A stretch of 64,000 bases of DNA from Streptomyces sp. NBC_01317 (GCF_035961655.1 NZ_CP108393.1:5188501-5252500), one strand, 5' to 3'; counted from the first letter of the stretch, positions 7,809 through 16,244 are shown. Notes: generated by a model from the letters alone, not told the origin. Made by a program: numbers and translations.

Positions 7809-8942
7809 ATGGCAGATCTGCAAGACGATCCATTCACCACGACCACGAGCACGCCCTCTTCCCCTTCCTCGGCCGATCCGTCCGGAACGACGGACACGGC
7901 CCCCACCGAGCCGGGCTCGGACGAGCGGGCCCGGGCACTGCTCGCCGCCCACCCCGTCATCGACGGCCACAACAGCCTGGCCCAGGCGCTCCGGCACACC
8001 GGCCCGCACGACGTGGAGCTGGGCGAGGCGGCACTCGACACCGACCTCCCGCGCCTCCGCGCGGGAGGCGTCGGCGGGCAGTTCTGGTCCCTCGCCGTCC
8101 CCGGGCAGGCCGTCGACCAGAACCGGGCGATCAGCTCCACCCTGGAGCTGATCGATCTCGTACGGTCGCTGATCTCGAACTGCCCGGAAGGCCTGCGCCT
8201 CGCGCTGAACGCGGGTGACCTGGCCGACGCCCGCAACTGCGGCCGGGTGGCCTCCCTGCTCGGCCCGGTCGCCGGGCCGGCCCTGGGCGACTCGATCGGC
8301 ACCCTGCGCGGCTACCACGCGCTGGGCGTACGGTGTGTCGCGCTCGCCGGCGCCGGCTGGGCGGCCGACGGACTGACCCGCTTCGGCCAGGAGATGGTCA
8401 GGGAGATGAACCGCCTCGGCGTGCTCGTCGACCTGTCCGGCACCACCTCCGCCACGGCGCGCGCCGCGCTCGCGGTCGCGAAGGCGCCCGTCCTGCTGAC
8501 CCACTCGGCGGCCCGCGCCCTGACCGACCACCCGGCCAACGTCGCCGACGCCGTCCTGGAACTGCTCCCCGCCAACCACGGCGTCTGCATGGTGAGCTTC
8601 GCCCCGGAACAGGTCACCCGTGCCACGGGCCGGCCGTCCGTCCGGGACGTCGCCGACCATGTCGAGCACGTACGGGAGGTGGCGGGCCCGGAGTCCGTTG
8701 GCCTGTCGGGGACGTACGGTCTGGAGGCCGAAGGCCCCCGTACCGCCGGTCTGGAGGACACCTCCCGCTACCCCTGGCTGATCGCGGAACTCCTCGACCG
8801 GGGCTGGGACGAGACCGATCTGGCGGCCCTGACCTGGGGCAATGCGGCGCGGGTGGTACGGGACGCGGAGTTCGCGGCCCGGGCGGCGCGGCAGCGGCGC
8901 GGTCCGTCGACCGCGATGAGGGAGGACCTGGACGGCAGATGA
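7809..8942 (+). CDS. Dipeptidase-fold protein lacking the zinc ligands (probable pseudoenzyme)
   Basis: A 377-residue M19-family homologue that aligns along its whole length with the dipeptidase at 2622-3821 (shared [37 protein letters not shown]). Four zinc-site positions are changed: HND is H54-N-S56, the bridging Glu is V154 (GPVAG), the His after VDLS is G211, and GGDFDG is SGTYGL. Only H232 (LTHSAAR) and the following Arg remain. The frame is intact, so it is probably expressed but not a metallo-dipeptidase; binding or scaffold roles are possible. The ATG at 7809 begins a ~40-residue Ser/Thr/Pro-rich leader with no signal peptide. Confidence 0.85.
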   Translation: MADLQDDPFTTTTSTPSSPSSADPSGTTDTAPTEPGSDERARALLAAHPVIDGHNSLAQALRHTGPHDVELGEAALDTDLPRLRAGGVGGQFWSLAVPGQAVDQNRAISSTLELIDLVRSLISNCPEGLRLALNAGDLADARNCGRVASLLGPVAGPALGDSIGTLRGYHALGVRCVALAGAGWAADGLTRFGQEMVREMNRLGVLVDLSGTTSATARAALAVAKAPVLLTHSAARALTDHPANVADAVLELLPANHGVCMVSFAPEQVTRATGRPSVRDVADHVEHVREVAGPESVGLSGTYGLEAEGPRTAGLEDTSRYPWLIAELLDRGWDETDLAALTWGNAARVVRDAEFAARAARQRRGPSTAMREDLDGR

Positions 8943-8973
8943 GCCCGCCGGGCGGCCGGGCACGGCCCCCGGG

Positions 8974-10320
8974 TCAGGCGCGGGGCCGCCCCATCGCCCG
9001 GTACGTCCAGCCCGCCGCGCGCCACACCTCGGGGTCCAGGGCGTTGCGCCCGTCCAGGATCAGCCGGCGGGACGCCGCCGCCCCCAGGACCGCCGGGTCC
9101 AGCTCCCGGAACTCCCGCCACTCCGTGAGGTGCAGGACGACATCGGCGCCCCGTACCGCCTCCACCGCCGAGTCCGCGTACCCGAGCGTCGGGAACAGCC
9201 GCTTCGCGTTCTCCATGCCCTTGGGGTCGTACACCGTCACCTGACCGCCCTGGAGGTGGATCTGGCCGGCGACGTTGAGCGCGGGGGAGTCCCGTACGTC
9301 GTCCGAGTCCGGCTTGAAGGTCGCGCCCAGCACCGCGACCCGCTTCCCGAGGAACGACGAGTCGCCGCCGACCGCCTCCCGCGCCAGCTCCACCATGTCG
9401 CGGCGGCGGCGCATGTTGATCGAGTCGACCTCGCGCAGGAAGGTCAGGGCCTGGTCGGCGCCCAGTTCCCCGGCGCGCGCCATGAACGCGCGGATGTCCT
9501 TCGGCAGGCAGCCCCCGCCGAAGCCGATCCCGGCCCGCAGGAACTTCTTGCCGATCCGCTCGTCGTACCCGAGCGCCTCCGCCAGCTTCTGCACGTCCCC
9601 GCCCGCCGCCTCGCAGACCTCCGCCATCGCGTTGATGAAGGAGATCTTCGTGGCGAGGAACGAGTTCGCGGCGGTCTTCACCAGTTCGGCGGTCGGGAAG
9701 TCCGTCACCACGAACGGCGAGCCCTCGGCGAGCGGCGTCGCGTACACCTCGCGCAGGACCCGCTCCGCGTGCTCGCTGCGCACGCCGGCCACCACCCGGT
9801 CCGGGTGCAGAGTGTCCTGTACGGCGAAGCCCTCGCGCAGGAATTCGGGGTTCCAGGCCAGCTCCACCTCGCCGCCGGCGGGCGCCAGCTCGGCGATACG
9901 GGCCGCGATCCGCTCGGCGCTGCCGACGGGGACGGTGGACTTGCCGACCACCAGCGCGGGCCGGTGCAGGTGCTTGGCGAGGCTCTCCATCGCGGAGTCG
10001 ACGTAACTCATGTCGCACGCGTACTCGCCGTGCTTCTGCGGGGTGTTGACGCAGACGAAGTGCACGTCGCCGAACTCCGCGACCTCCGCCCAGTCCATCG
10101 TGAAGCGCAGCCGCCCGCTCGATCCCTCGATGCCGGCGACGTGCTTGCCGAGCAGCTCTTCCAGCCCGGGTTCGTACATCGGGACGCGGCCCGCCGAGAG
10201 CATCTCGATCTTCTCGGGCACCACGTCGAGCGCCAGCACCTCGAAGCCCAGTTCCGCCATGGCCGCGGCGTGCGTGGCGCCGAGGTATCCGGTGCCGATC
10301 ACGGTGATCTTGAGGGCCAT
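8974..10320 (-). CDS. ugd: UDP-glucose 6-dehydrogenase
   Basis: Oxidises UDP-glucose to UDP-glucuronate with two NAD+, supplying acidic sugars for surface polymers. The 448-residue protein starts MALKITVIGTGYLG (Rossmann NAD site). It carries the family's KSTVPVG segment, KTAANSFLATKISFIN and the catalytic cysteine in IGFGGGCLPKD. The C-terminal UDP-binding domain includes GATFKPDSDDVRDSPAL. The ATG at 10320 has a good ribosome site (AGGAG 7 nt upstream); the longer in-frame extension is not family-like. It is convergent with the dipeptidase-like gene. Confidence 0.95.
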   Translation of the reverse strand: MALKITVIGTGYLGATHAAAMAELGFEVLALDVVPEKIEMLSAGRVPMYEPGLEELLGKHVAGIEGSSGRLRFTMDWAEVAEFGDVHFVCVNTPQKHGEYACDMSYVDSAMESLAKHLHRPALVVGKSTVPVGSAERIAARIAELAPAGGEVELAWNPEFLREGFAVQDTLHPDRVVAGVRSEHAERVLREVYATPLAEGSPFVVTDFPTAELVKTAANSFLATKISFINAMAEVCEAAGGDVQKLAEALGYDERIGKKFLRAGIGFGGGCLPKDIRAFMARAGELGADQALTFLREVDSINMRRRRDMVELAREAVGGDSSFLGKRVAVLGATFKPDSDDVRDSPALNVAGQIHLQGGQVTVYDPKGMENAKRLFPTLGYADSAVEAVRGADVVLHLTEWREFRELDPAVLGAAASRRLILDGRNALDPEVWRAAGWTYRAMGRPRA

Positions 10321-10480
10321 GCGGAGCTCCTGGGGGTGCGGGCGGGGTGCGGTGCCTGAGCATAGCCGCGTGTCACGGGCGTTCCGCAGGGGCATTCCAG
10401 CTGTACGGGGCGGCCGTGGGACAGCTGTCACCAAACTCACGTAGGCCCCTTCCGCACCAGGCCCCTAAAATCGAGTTACT

Positions 10481-10492
10481 TAACGGTAGTTA
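10481..10492. promoter_or_regulatory. Candidate operator upstream of the acyl-CoA dehydrogenase
   Basis: TAACGGTAGTTA is an inverted repeat (TAAC-N4-GTTA) in a short AT-rich patch 18 bp before the acyl-CoA dehydrogenase start. Fatty-acid genes in actinobacteria are often controlled by TetR-type repressors at such sites, so it may be an operator. The regulator is not in the window. Confidence 0.4.
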
Positions 10493-10509
10493 GCATCCCT
10501 GGGGAGTGA

Positions 10510-11688
10510 ATGACCGTGGCCGGATCGGCTGATTTCGACCTGTACCGCCCGTCCGAAGAGCACGACATGCTCCGCGAGACCGTCCGCGCGCTCGCCGAGG
10601 CGAAGATCGGCCCGTTCGCCGCCGCCGTCGACGAGGAGGCCCGTTTCCCGCAGGAGGCGCTGGACGCGCTGGTCGCCTCGGACCTGCACGCCATCCACGT
10701 CCCCGAGGAGTACGGCGGCGCGGGCGCCGACGCGCTCGCCACCGTGATCGTCATCGAGGAGGTCGCGCGTGTCTGCGCCTCGTCGTCCCTGATCCCCGCC
10801 GTGAACAAGCTGGGCTCGCTGCCGGTGATCCTCTCCGGCTCCCCGGACCTGAAGAAGAAGTACCTCGGCCCGCTGGCGAAGGGCGACGCGATGTTCTCGT
10901 ACGCCCTCTCCGAACCGGACGCGGGCTCGGACGCGGGCGGCATGAAGACGAAGGCGGTACGGGACGGTGACCACTACGTCCTCGACGGCGTGAAGCGCTG
11001 GATCACCAACGCCGGCGTGTCCGACTACTACACGGTGATGGCCGTCACCGACCCCGACAAGCGCACCAAGGGCATCAGCGCCTTCGTGGTCGAGAAGTCC
11101 GACCCGGGCGTGTCCTTCGGCGCCCCGGAGAAGAAGCTCGGCATCAAGGGCTCCCCGACCCGCGAGGTCTACCTCGACCACGTCCGCATCCCCGCGGACC
11201 GCCTGATCGGCGCGGAGGGTACGGGCTTCGCCACCGCGATGAAGACCCTGGACCACACCCGCATCACGATCGCGGCCCAGGCCCTCGGCATCGCCCAGGG
11301 CGCCCTGGACTACGCGAAGGGATACGTCCAGGAACGCAAACAGTTCGGCAAGCCGGTCGCGGACTTCCAGGGCGTCCAGTTCATGCTCGCCGACATGGCG
11401 ATGAAGCTGGAAGCGGCCCGCCAGCTCACCTACGCGGCGGCGGCCCGCTCGGAACGCGTCACGGCGGGCGGCACGAAGGAGGACCTGACCTTCTTCGGCG
11501 CGGCGGCCAAGTGCTTCGCCTCGGACGCGGCGATGGACATCACCACGGACGCGGTCCAACTCCTCGGCGGCTACGGCTACACCCGCGACTACCCGGTGGA
11601 ACGCATGATGCGCGACGCCAAGATCACCCAGATCTACGAGGGCACGAACCAGATCCAGCGCATCGTCATGGCGAGGAACCTGCCGTAG
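10510..11688 (+). CDS. Acyl-CoA dehydrogenase
   Basis: An FAD-dependent dehydrogenase that introduces the alpha-beta double bond in fatty acyl-CoA or branched-chain acyl-CoA. The 392-residue length is usual. Visible signatures are [13 protein letters not shown] (FAD/substrate loop), RWITNAG, the [10 protein letters not shown] segment, [19 protein letters not shown] and the C-terminal catalytic-Glu motif [11 protein letters not shown]. The ATG at 10510 lies very close to GGGGAG (10501-10506). A GTG at 10516 has better spacing and may be the true start. The gene stands alone. Confidence 0.93.
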   Translation: MTVAGSADFDLYRPSEEHDMLRETVRALAEAKIGPFAAAVDEEARFPQEALDALVASDLHAIHVPEEYGGAGADALATVIVIEEVARVCASSSLIPAVNKLGSLPVILSGSPDLKKKYLGPLAKGDAMFSYALSEPDAGSDAGGMKTKAVRDGDHYVLDGVKRWITNAGVSDYYTVMAVTDPDKRTKGISAFVVEKSDPGVSFGAPEKKLGIKGSPTREVYLDHVRIPADRLIGAEGTGFATAMKTLDHTRITIAAQALGIAQGALDYAKGYVQERKQFGKPVADFQGVQFMLADMAMKLEAARQLTYAAAARSERVTAGGTKEDLTFFGAAAKCFASDAAMDITTDAVQLLGGYGYTRDYPVERMMRDAKITQIYEGTNQIQRIVMARNLP

Positions 11689-11720
11689 GGGACTTCGCAG
11701 GTCGGACGCTTTCTTGGAGC

Positions 11721-11744
11721 AAGCAAGCAAGCAAGCAAGCAAGC
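11721..11744. repeat. (AAGC)6 microsatellite
   Basis: Six perfect AAGC units just after the acyl-CoA dehydrogenase stop, grading into GGGC units. Tetranucleotide runs of this length are rare in high-GC genomes. It abuts the terminator hairpin and probably arose by slippage. Confidence 0.95.
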
Positions 11745-11772
11745 GGGCGGGCGGTGTGCGTGCCGCCCGCTT
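11741..11772. terminator. Bidirectional hairpin between convergent genes
   Basis: AAGCGGGCGG (11741-11750) pairs perfectly with CCGCCCGCTT (11763-11772) around a 12-nt loop. It sits between the acyl-CoA dehydrogenase and the convergent methyltransferase, with the left arm formed partly by the AAGC repeat. There is no long U-tract, as is common in Streptomyces. Confidence 0.65.
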
Positions 11773-11777
11773 GGGAT

Positions 11778-12893
11778 CTACAGCCGCCAGGGCTGGTCGA
11801 CGGGGCGGTGGGGGTCGTCCATCCACACCCGCTGGCCGTTCCCGTCCACCGACAACCCGAAGCGGGACCGTTCGGGCTTCCCCAGGTCATGCCACCGAAG
11901 GAACACCTCACGTACGTCGTCCCACAGCGTTCGAGGGCCGTACTGCTCGACCTCGTAAGTGTCCGCGTCCGGGACGTACTCCACCGTCGCCCATGACGTG
12001 CCGTCGTCGGCGAAGAACCACAGGGTGGCCTCCCCGCTGTTGTCGTCCGCGTCGCACCACCGGAACCACGCGTCGGTGACGGCCAGGCCGATGAAGAACG
12101 CCGGATCGTCCTGGATGACGTTCTGCGGCGGGATGTCCGTCGTCCCCTTCACTCCTTGCTCCTGGTGGTACAGGTCTGCGACGCGCCCGGCCCCGCCCCG
12201 ACGGGTGCGATCCCACATGAAGGCCGGAGACCCGGAGAACGTGCCCTGGGCCTTCCCGTCCACCACGTCCAGGGTGGCGAACGAGCCGCTGAAGAAGCTG
12301 CTCCCCCAAGGCGTGACGACCCGCCCGTTCGGGCACTGCTCCAACCACGCTTTTGGCACGTCCCACATGCTGCAGGTGCAGACGATCCGGTGGTACGGCG
12401 CTCCTTGGTGGTGGCCGTCGCGGCCGTTGCCGAGAACTGTCGTCGGGCGGAATCCTGCCCGTTTCAGATTCTCGTTGGCCAGGGACAGTACCGTCTCGTC
12501 CAGCTCCACGCTGGTCACGTTGCTCTCGCCCAGGCGGTGGGAGAGCCATGCGGCGTGGTAGCCGGTGCCGGTGCCGATCTCCAGGACTCGATGCCCGTCC
12601 CGTACATCCAGCAGGGCGAGCATTTCCAGCATGACCGACGGCATGGACGAGGACGACGTAGGCAACCGGAAGGCATCGTCGGCCGTGGGCTTCCCGTCGT
12701 TGACCTGGGTCACGACCGGCCCGTCGGTGTAGACGATCCGCAACCATTCTTCCGGCTCCTCGGCGAAGTCACCGCCCCCGATCACCTCGGGGATGAACAG
12801 GGCCCGATCCACCGACGCCACGGCGTCCCGCCACTCCGGCGGCAGCGCGCCCTTTCCCAGGAGGCTCTGAACAAGCCGGTGTTGTGTCGTCAT
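11778..12893 (-). CDS. Protein-L-isoaspartate O-methyltransferase-like enzyme, possible RiPP-modifying
   Basis: A 371-residue SAM-dependent methyltransferase of the PCMT/PIMT type. Residues ~75-95 match the PIMT entry segment (SSSMPSVMLEML). The SAM-binding motif VLEIGTGTGYHAAWL is at 103-117 and SVELDETV follows. Repair PIMTs are about 210 residues; this one has an extra ~150-residue C-terminal domain rich in Asp and Glu. The ATG at 12893 follows GAGG at 4-nt spacing and lies 5 nt after the stop of a 38-residue peptide gene, implying coupled translation. Extended stand-alone PIMT homologues next to a short basic peptide are the hallmark of imiditide RiPP loci. That role is inferred; protein repair is the alternative. 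Confidence 0.75.
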   Translation of the reverse strand: MTTQHRLVQSLLGKGALPPEWRDAVASVDRALFIPEVIGGGDFAEEPEEWLRIVYTDGPVVTQVNDGKPTADDAFRLPTSSSSMPSVMLEMLALLDVRDGHRVLEIGTGTGYHAAWLSHRLGESNVTSVELDETVLSLANENLKRAGFRPTTVLGNGRDGHHQGAPYHRIVCTCSMWDVPKAWLEQCPNGRVVTPWGSSFFSGSFATLDVVDGKAQGTFSGSPAFMWDRTRRGGAGRVADLYHQEQGVKGTTDIPPQNVIQDDPAFFIGLAVTDAWFRWCDADDNSGEATLWFFADDGTSWATVEYVPDADTYEVEQYGPRTLWDDVREVFLRWHDLGKPERSRFGLSVDGNGQRVWMDDPHRPVDQPWRL

Positions 12894-12898
12894 CGGCC

Positions 12899-13015
12899 TC
12901 AATTCTTCTTCGGCGGCGGCTCGTAGGGACGGGTCGGGCCCGGCGGCTTGTCCCGGTGGCCGTCACTGCTGGAGGTGTCCGGTGTCCCGGAGTGGCTTCC
13001 GCCCTTCTTGCTCAT
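12899..13015 (-). CDS. 38-residue basic peptide, candidate substrate of the methyltransferase
   Basis: A short frame begins with ATG at 13015 and ends at 12899, 5 nt before the methyltransferase start. The peptide begins MSKKGGSHSG and ends RPYEPPPKKN. It has 5 Lys and 2 Arg against 3 Asp and 1 Glu, so it is net positive. The Asp residues are D13, D18 and D22; D18-G19 is an Asp-Gly pair, the dipeptide most prone to aspartimide formation. The tail is proline-rich. Codon use is Streptomyces-like, with mostly G/C third positions. The call rests on size, position, charge and coupling, not on a recognised family. Confidence 0.6.
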   Translation of the reverse strand: MSKKGGSHSGTPDTSSSDGHRDKPPGPTRPYEPPPKKN

Positions 13016-13115
13016 CTCAGGCTCGCTTCCTGTCGATCGGGGAATCTGTCACGACAACGACGCTACGAAAGAGTCGAGTTGCCGGTCCACGATGTTGCAG
13101 GCTGTTGCAGAGCAA

Positions 13116-13964
13116 TTAGTCGAGGGCGTCGATCGCCCTGCTGATCAGGGTTCGGGCTCGGGGGCCGTACACGGCCATCGCGGCCAGCCGGGTGAAAGCC
13201 CCCTGATACACCTTTACTTCCGTCGGCGTGGTCACAGTGACCTTCGCGGCCAGCAACTCGACGTGCACCCGCTGGTCATCGAACATGGTGAACGTCTCAG
13301 GGCCCCACATGACGCGGTGCGTGGACCGGGGGATGATGCCGATCGACACGGCTGGATACGCCATCGCCGTCAGCAGGTGGGCGAGTTGGGCGGCCATCAC
13401 ACTGTCGCCGCCGATGCGGTGGGTGAGTACGTCCTCCTCGATGAGTACGACCACGCGGTGAAGGCCGTCCCGGATGAGGTGCGACCGGTCCACGCGGGCT
13501 GCGGCGGCTTCGCCGACATCGTTCGGGAGGCCGCGGAAATCCGCGATGAGGGAGAGCAGCGCGTGGGCGTAGTCCTGGGTTTGGAGAAGTCCGGGCACGA
13601 CCTGGGCGCAATACACGCGGAAGAGCCGCGTGCGCCCGTACAGCGGGGCATTCGCCTGTTGGAGCCTGCGCAGGCCGGTGCGCTGCATGCGACGCCACTC
13701 GACGTACATCGAGTCCGCGGAACGCGAAGAGGCGATGAGGTCAGCCGCTTGCTCCTCGGCGCCGCAGGCCCCGCACCAGGCTCGGATGTCGGCATCTGAG
13801 GGGGCCGTCCTGGCGGCCTCGACGCGTGAGGTCTTCGCCTTGTTCCAGGCGCATCGATCAGCCAGCTCTTGCATGGTCAGGTCGGCGTCCAGGCGTAGTT
13901 CCTTGAGCCGCGCGGCCAAGGACTCGCGTGCCGCCTGGGCACTGGAGAGGGAAGACGAAGGCAT
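13116..13964 (-). CDS. XRE-family regulator with DUF5753 domain
   Basis: A 282-residue DNA-binding protein. The N-terminal helix-turn-helix spans about residues 14-70 (LAARLKELRLDADLTMQELADRCAWNKAKTSRVE). The C-terminal DUF5753 region follows (RLFRVYCAQVVPGLLQTQDYAHALL, then IPRSTHRVMWGPETFTMFDD). This type is highly multiplied in Streptomyces and usually sits beside a small DUF397 or DUF6879 gene. Here it is downstream of a DUF6879 pair and upstream of the peptide/methyltransferase genes, all on the same strand. Control of the peptide locus is plausible but inferred. Confidence 0.9.
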   Translation of the reverse strand: MPSSSLSSAQAARESLAARLKELRLDADLTMQELADRCAWNKAKTSRVEAARTAPSDADIRAWCGACGAEEQAADLIASSRSADSMYVEWRRMQRTGLRRLQQANAPLYGRTRLFRVYCAQVVPGLLQTQDYAHALLSLIADFRGLPNDVGEAAAARVDRSHLIRDGLHRVVVLIEEDVLTHRIGGDSVMAAQLAHLLTAMAYPAVSIGIIPRSTHRVMWGPETFTMFDDQRVHVELLAAKVTVTTPTEVKVYQGAFTRLAAMAVYGPRARTLISRAIDALD

Positions 13965-13991
13965 GAGCTGACTGAGAGGTGAGGGAGACGA

Positions 13992-14513
13992 TCAGAACTG
14001 GTATTCGTCGTGGGGGATCCCAAGCTCCCACGCAGATTCGAACGATGCGGCGAACAGCTTCAGAGTGTCCGGCTCCGAGGTGAATTCGTCTGTGACGAGC
14101 GAACCGTTCCCGGCGAAGTGGTGCACCCTCGCCAGCCTGTCGTCGAAGAGCCAGTAGTCGTTACACGGAAGCAGGAGGGTTGAAGCGAGACGCCGCGGCA
14201 CCCATCGGACCTGCTCGCCGGCGGCGAGATTGGCCCGGGTCATCTCGTGCTCCCAACGAATGTATTCGGACACCGGTTCGCTGACGATTCTGGCCCGGCG
14301 GACGGACACGCCGCGCGCGACCGCCTCGGCGATCTGGTCGTGAAACGCTCTCCACCACGACGACGAGTTGTCCCAGTCGATCCGGTCGCCACGTCGCCAT
14401 GCCGCGAACCGATCGTTGTCGCCGTAGTCGTCTCGCATCTCCAGGTGGACCGCTGAGCGGTCCGTGCCCCGGATGCACTCAGCGAAGCTCGGCTGCTGAG
14501 CGTTCCGCGGCAT
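13992..14513 (-). CDS. DUF6879 family protein (first copy)
   Basis: A 173-residue protein of unknown function. The segment FHDQIAEAVARGVSVRRARIV followed by VSEYIRWEHEMTRANLAAGEQVRWV is the recognisable core. Then comes DYWLFDDRLARVHHFAGNGSL. It resembles the protein at 33124-33735 in this arrangement (RRxRVV-E-P-xxYxxWE). The ATG at 14513 overlaps the end of the upstream small gene by 35 nt. An XRE regulator follows 27 bp downstream. Such proteins accompany XRE regulators in many Streptomyces loci, but no activity is established to my knowledge. Confidence 0.75.
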   Translation of the reverse strand: MPRNAQQPSFAECIRGTDRSAVHLEMRDDYGDNDRFAAWRRGDRIDWDNSSSWWRAFHDQIAEAVARGVSVRRARIVSEPVSEYIRWEHEMTRANLAAGEQVRWVPRRLASTLLLPCNDYWLFDDRLARVHHFAGNGSLVTDEFTSEPDTLKLFAASFESAWELGIPHDEYQF

Positions 14514-14727
14514 CGCATGCCTTCCTGATCTGCGCCACCATCCGGGCCGGAATCCTGACAACGGTTTCGGTGCAGGGAATCGGACCGACTTCCAGGCACT
14601 TCTTCTCTGTCGCGGCGTCCGCTCTCCACCCCTGAAAGACGAAGTCACCGTTCTCGTCATCCACCCACACGGTCGGGCAATGATCCTCGTCGGTGTCCGG
14701 GTCTTTGCCGAAGAAGACTAAAGACAT
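14479..14727 (-). CDS. Small DUF6879-associated protein (first copy)
   Basis: An 82-residue acidic protein overlapping the DUF6879 gene by 35 nt. It has the pattern HCPTVWV-DENGDFVFQGW and, near the end, ETVVRIPARM. The larger partner of the second DUF6879 gene (33728-34045) has the equivalent DCPDMWELENGDVAVIGRD and ERLVVIPRSM. The two are therefore probably homologous, and the pair is a conserved two-gene unit. Function is unknown. Confidence 0.7.
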   Translation of the reverse strand: MSLVFFGKDPDTDEDHCPTVWVDDENGDFVFQGWRADAATEKKCLEVGPIPCTETVVRIPARMVAQIRKACDAAERSAAELR

Positions 14728-14828
14728 GGCTACCTCTCCCGCGTCGAGCGCGTTGCGACTTGTCGCATGAGCTTCGTCGCGGTGGGGCGCCTACGTCAAG
14801 ACGGCGCAAACCTGGCTCATTTGACGAC

Positions 14829-14860
14829 CGCGGGGGCACCCGGATCCGGGTGCCCCCGCG
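14829..14860 (-). terminator. Perfect 32-bp hairpin downstream of the first LCP gene
   Basis: A perfect palindrome with arms CGCGGGGGCACCCGGA and TCCGGGTGCCCCCGCG. It lies 29 bp past the stop of the minus-strand LCP gene at 14889 and just upstream of the accessory block. It is a strong rho-independent terminator candidate without a U-tract. Confidence 0.85.
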
Positions 14861-14888
14861 TGCGAGGTGGCGAGCTGCGGTGGTGGGG

Positions 14889-16115
14889 TCAGTTGCTCTT
14901 CACCGTTACTTTTTCGTCGTTGTTGAGCTGGGTCACCAGTTGCTTGACCTTCGCCGTGTCCCAGAGGAGATTGCCGCCCGAGCTGCCCGCGAGCGGGATG
15001 TTCATCGAGGTGCCGTCGCCGCCCGTGACGCCCTTCATCGCGAAGAACATCTTGCCCAGCGAGTACAGGGACATGTCCTTGTCCACGATCAGGGTGTCCA
15101 GGCCCGCGCCCATGGTCGGGTAGAACTTGAACGGGTTGAGGATGGTGCCCGGGGTCGCCGTCTGGGAGGCCAGGGCCGCGAGGAACTTCTGCTGGTTCTT
15201 CGTACGGTCGAGGTCACTGCCGGCGAACGCGTACCGCGTCCGGACGAACGCCAGCGACTGCTCGCCGTCCAGCGTCTGCTTGCCCGCCTTGAAGTCGGCG
15301 CCCGACTTCTTGTCCTTGAAGGCCTTCGGGATGTCGAGCTCCACGCCGCCGATCGAGTCCACGATGTTCGCGAAGCCGGCGAAGCCGATCTCGACGTAGT
15401 GATCTATCCGCAGCCCGGTCTTGGCCTCGATGGTGCGGACGAGCAGAGTGGGGCCGTCCTCGGCGTAGGCCGCGTTCAGCTTCTTGTGCGAGTTCGGCTG
15501 CGCCGGGAAGACCTTGCCCGACTCCGAGCCCTTGAAGGACGGGATCGTCACGTCCGAGTCTCGCGGCAGCGAGATCAGCGTCGGACCGTTCGACCCCGTG
15601 TGCAGGATCATCATCGAGTCGGTGCGCTTGCCCTCGGCCGAGCCGGTGTGGAGGTCCTTCTTCTCCTCCGAGGACATGCCTTCCCGGCTGTCCGAACCGA
15701 CGATCAGGTAGTTCGTGCCGTCGCCCTCCGCCGGGCGGTCGATGACCTTCGAGAGGTCCACCTCGCGCTTCAGCTTCCCGTCGGCCCAGAAGTACGTCCC
15801 GATGGAGACGGCCAGGACCGCCACGACCAGGACCAGCGAGCCGATCTTGAGCCGGCGGCGCCAGTCCGGTGCCTGCCGGGGCGCCGAGCCCTGCGGGGGC
15901 GGGGGGTAACCGCCCCGGCCGCCGCCGTCGCCCCCGGCGGGCGCGCCGTAGACCTGGCCCGTGTTGTAGCCGCTGTCGTACCCCTGCTGCTGGGGCACGC
16001 CCTGCGGCGCCTGCACATGGGGCATCGCGCGGGCGCCCTCGGGCTGTGCGCCCGTGCTGCCGCGCCCGTAACGCCCGCCGCTTCCGCCGTTCCGCCCCTC
16101 GGGCCAATCGTTCAT
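14889..16115 (-). CDS. LytR-CpsA-Psr family protein (LCP 1)
   Basis: LCP enzymes transfer polyprenyl-linked glycopolymers onto peptidoglycan outside the membrane. This 408-residue protein has a Gly/Gln-rich cytoplasmic N-terminus of ~115 residues, one TM helix (IGSLVLVVAVLAVSIGTYFW) and an LCP domain. The phosphate-binding arginines are present: GSDSREG, SLPRDSDV and FVRTRYAFAGSDLDR. There is no LytR_C domain. I chose the ATG at 16115; a longer open frame upstream is not LCP-like and overlaps the divergent thioesterase. It is the first of five LCP genes in 10 kb. Confidence 0.93.
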   Translation of the reverse strand: MNDWPEGRNGGSGGRYGRGSTGAQPEGARAMPHVQAPQGVPQQQGYDSGYNTGQVYGAPAGGDGGGRGGYPPPPQGSAPRQAPDWRRRLKIGSLVLVVAVLAVSIGTYFWADGKLKREVDLSKVIDRPAEGDGTNYLIVGSDSREGMSSEEKKDLHTGSAEGKRTDSMMILHTGSNGPTLISLPRDSDVTIPSFKGSESGKVFPAQPNSHKKLNAAYAEDGPTLLVRTIEAKTGLRIDHYVEIGFAGFANIVDSIGGVELDIPKAFKDKKSGADFKAGKQTLDGEQSLAFVRTRYAFAGSDLDRTKNQQKFLAALASQTATPGTILNPFKFYPTMGAGLDTLIVDKDMSLYSLGKMFFAMKGVTGGDGTSMNIPLAGSSGGNLLWDTAKVKQLVTQLNNDEKVTVKSN

Positions 16116-16244
16116 GTCAGCCAGTGTGCCGGGGACGGCCCGGCCGCTGACAGGGCGGGTGAGGAATCGGGTCGGCCCTGTTGCCAAGCTGATGCAATGC
16201 GACCCGTATCGGAACGCCACAGACCCCCCACATAGGGTGGAGGC

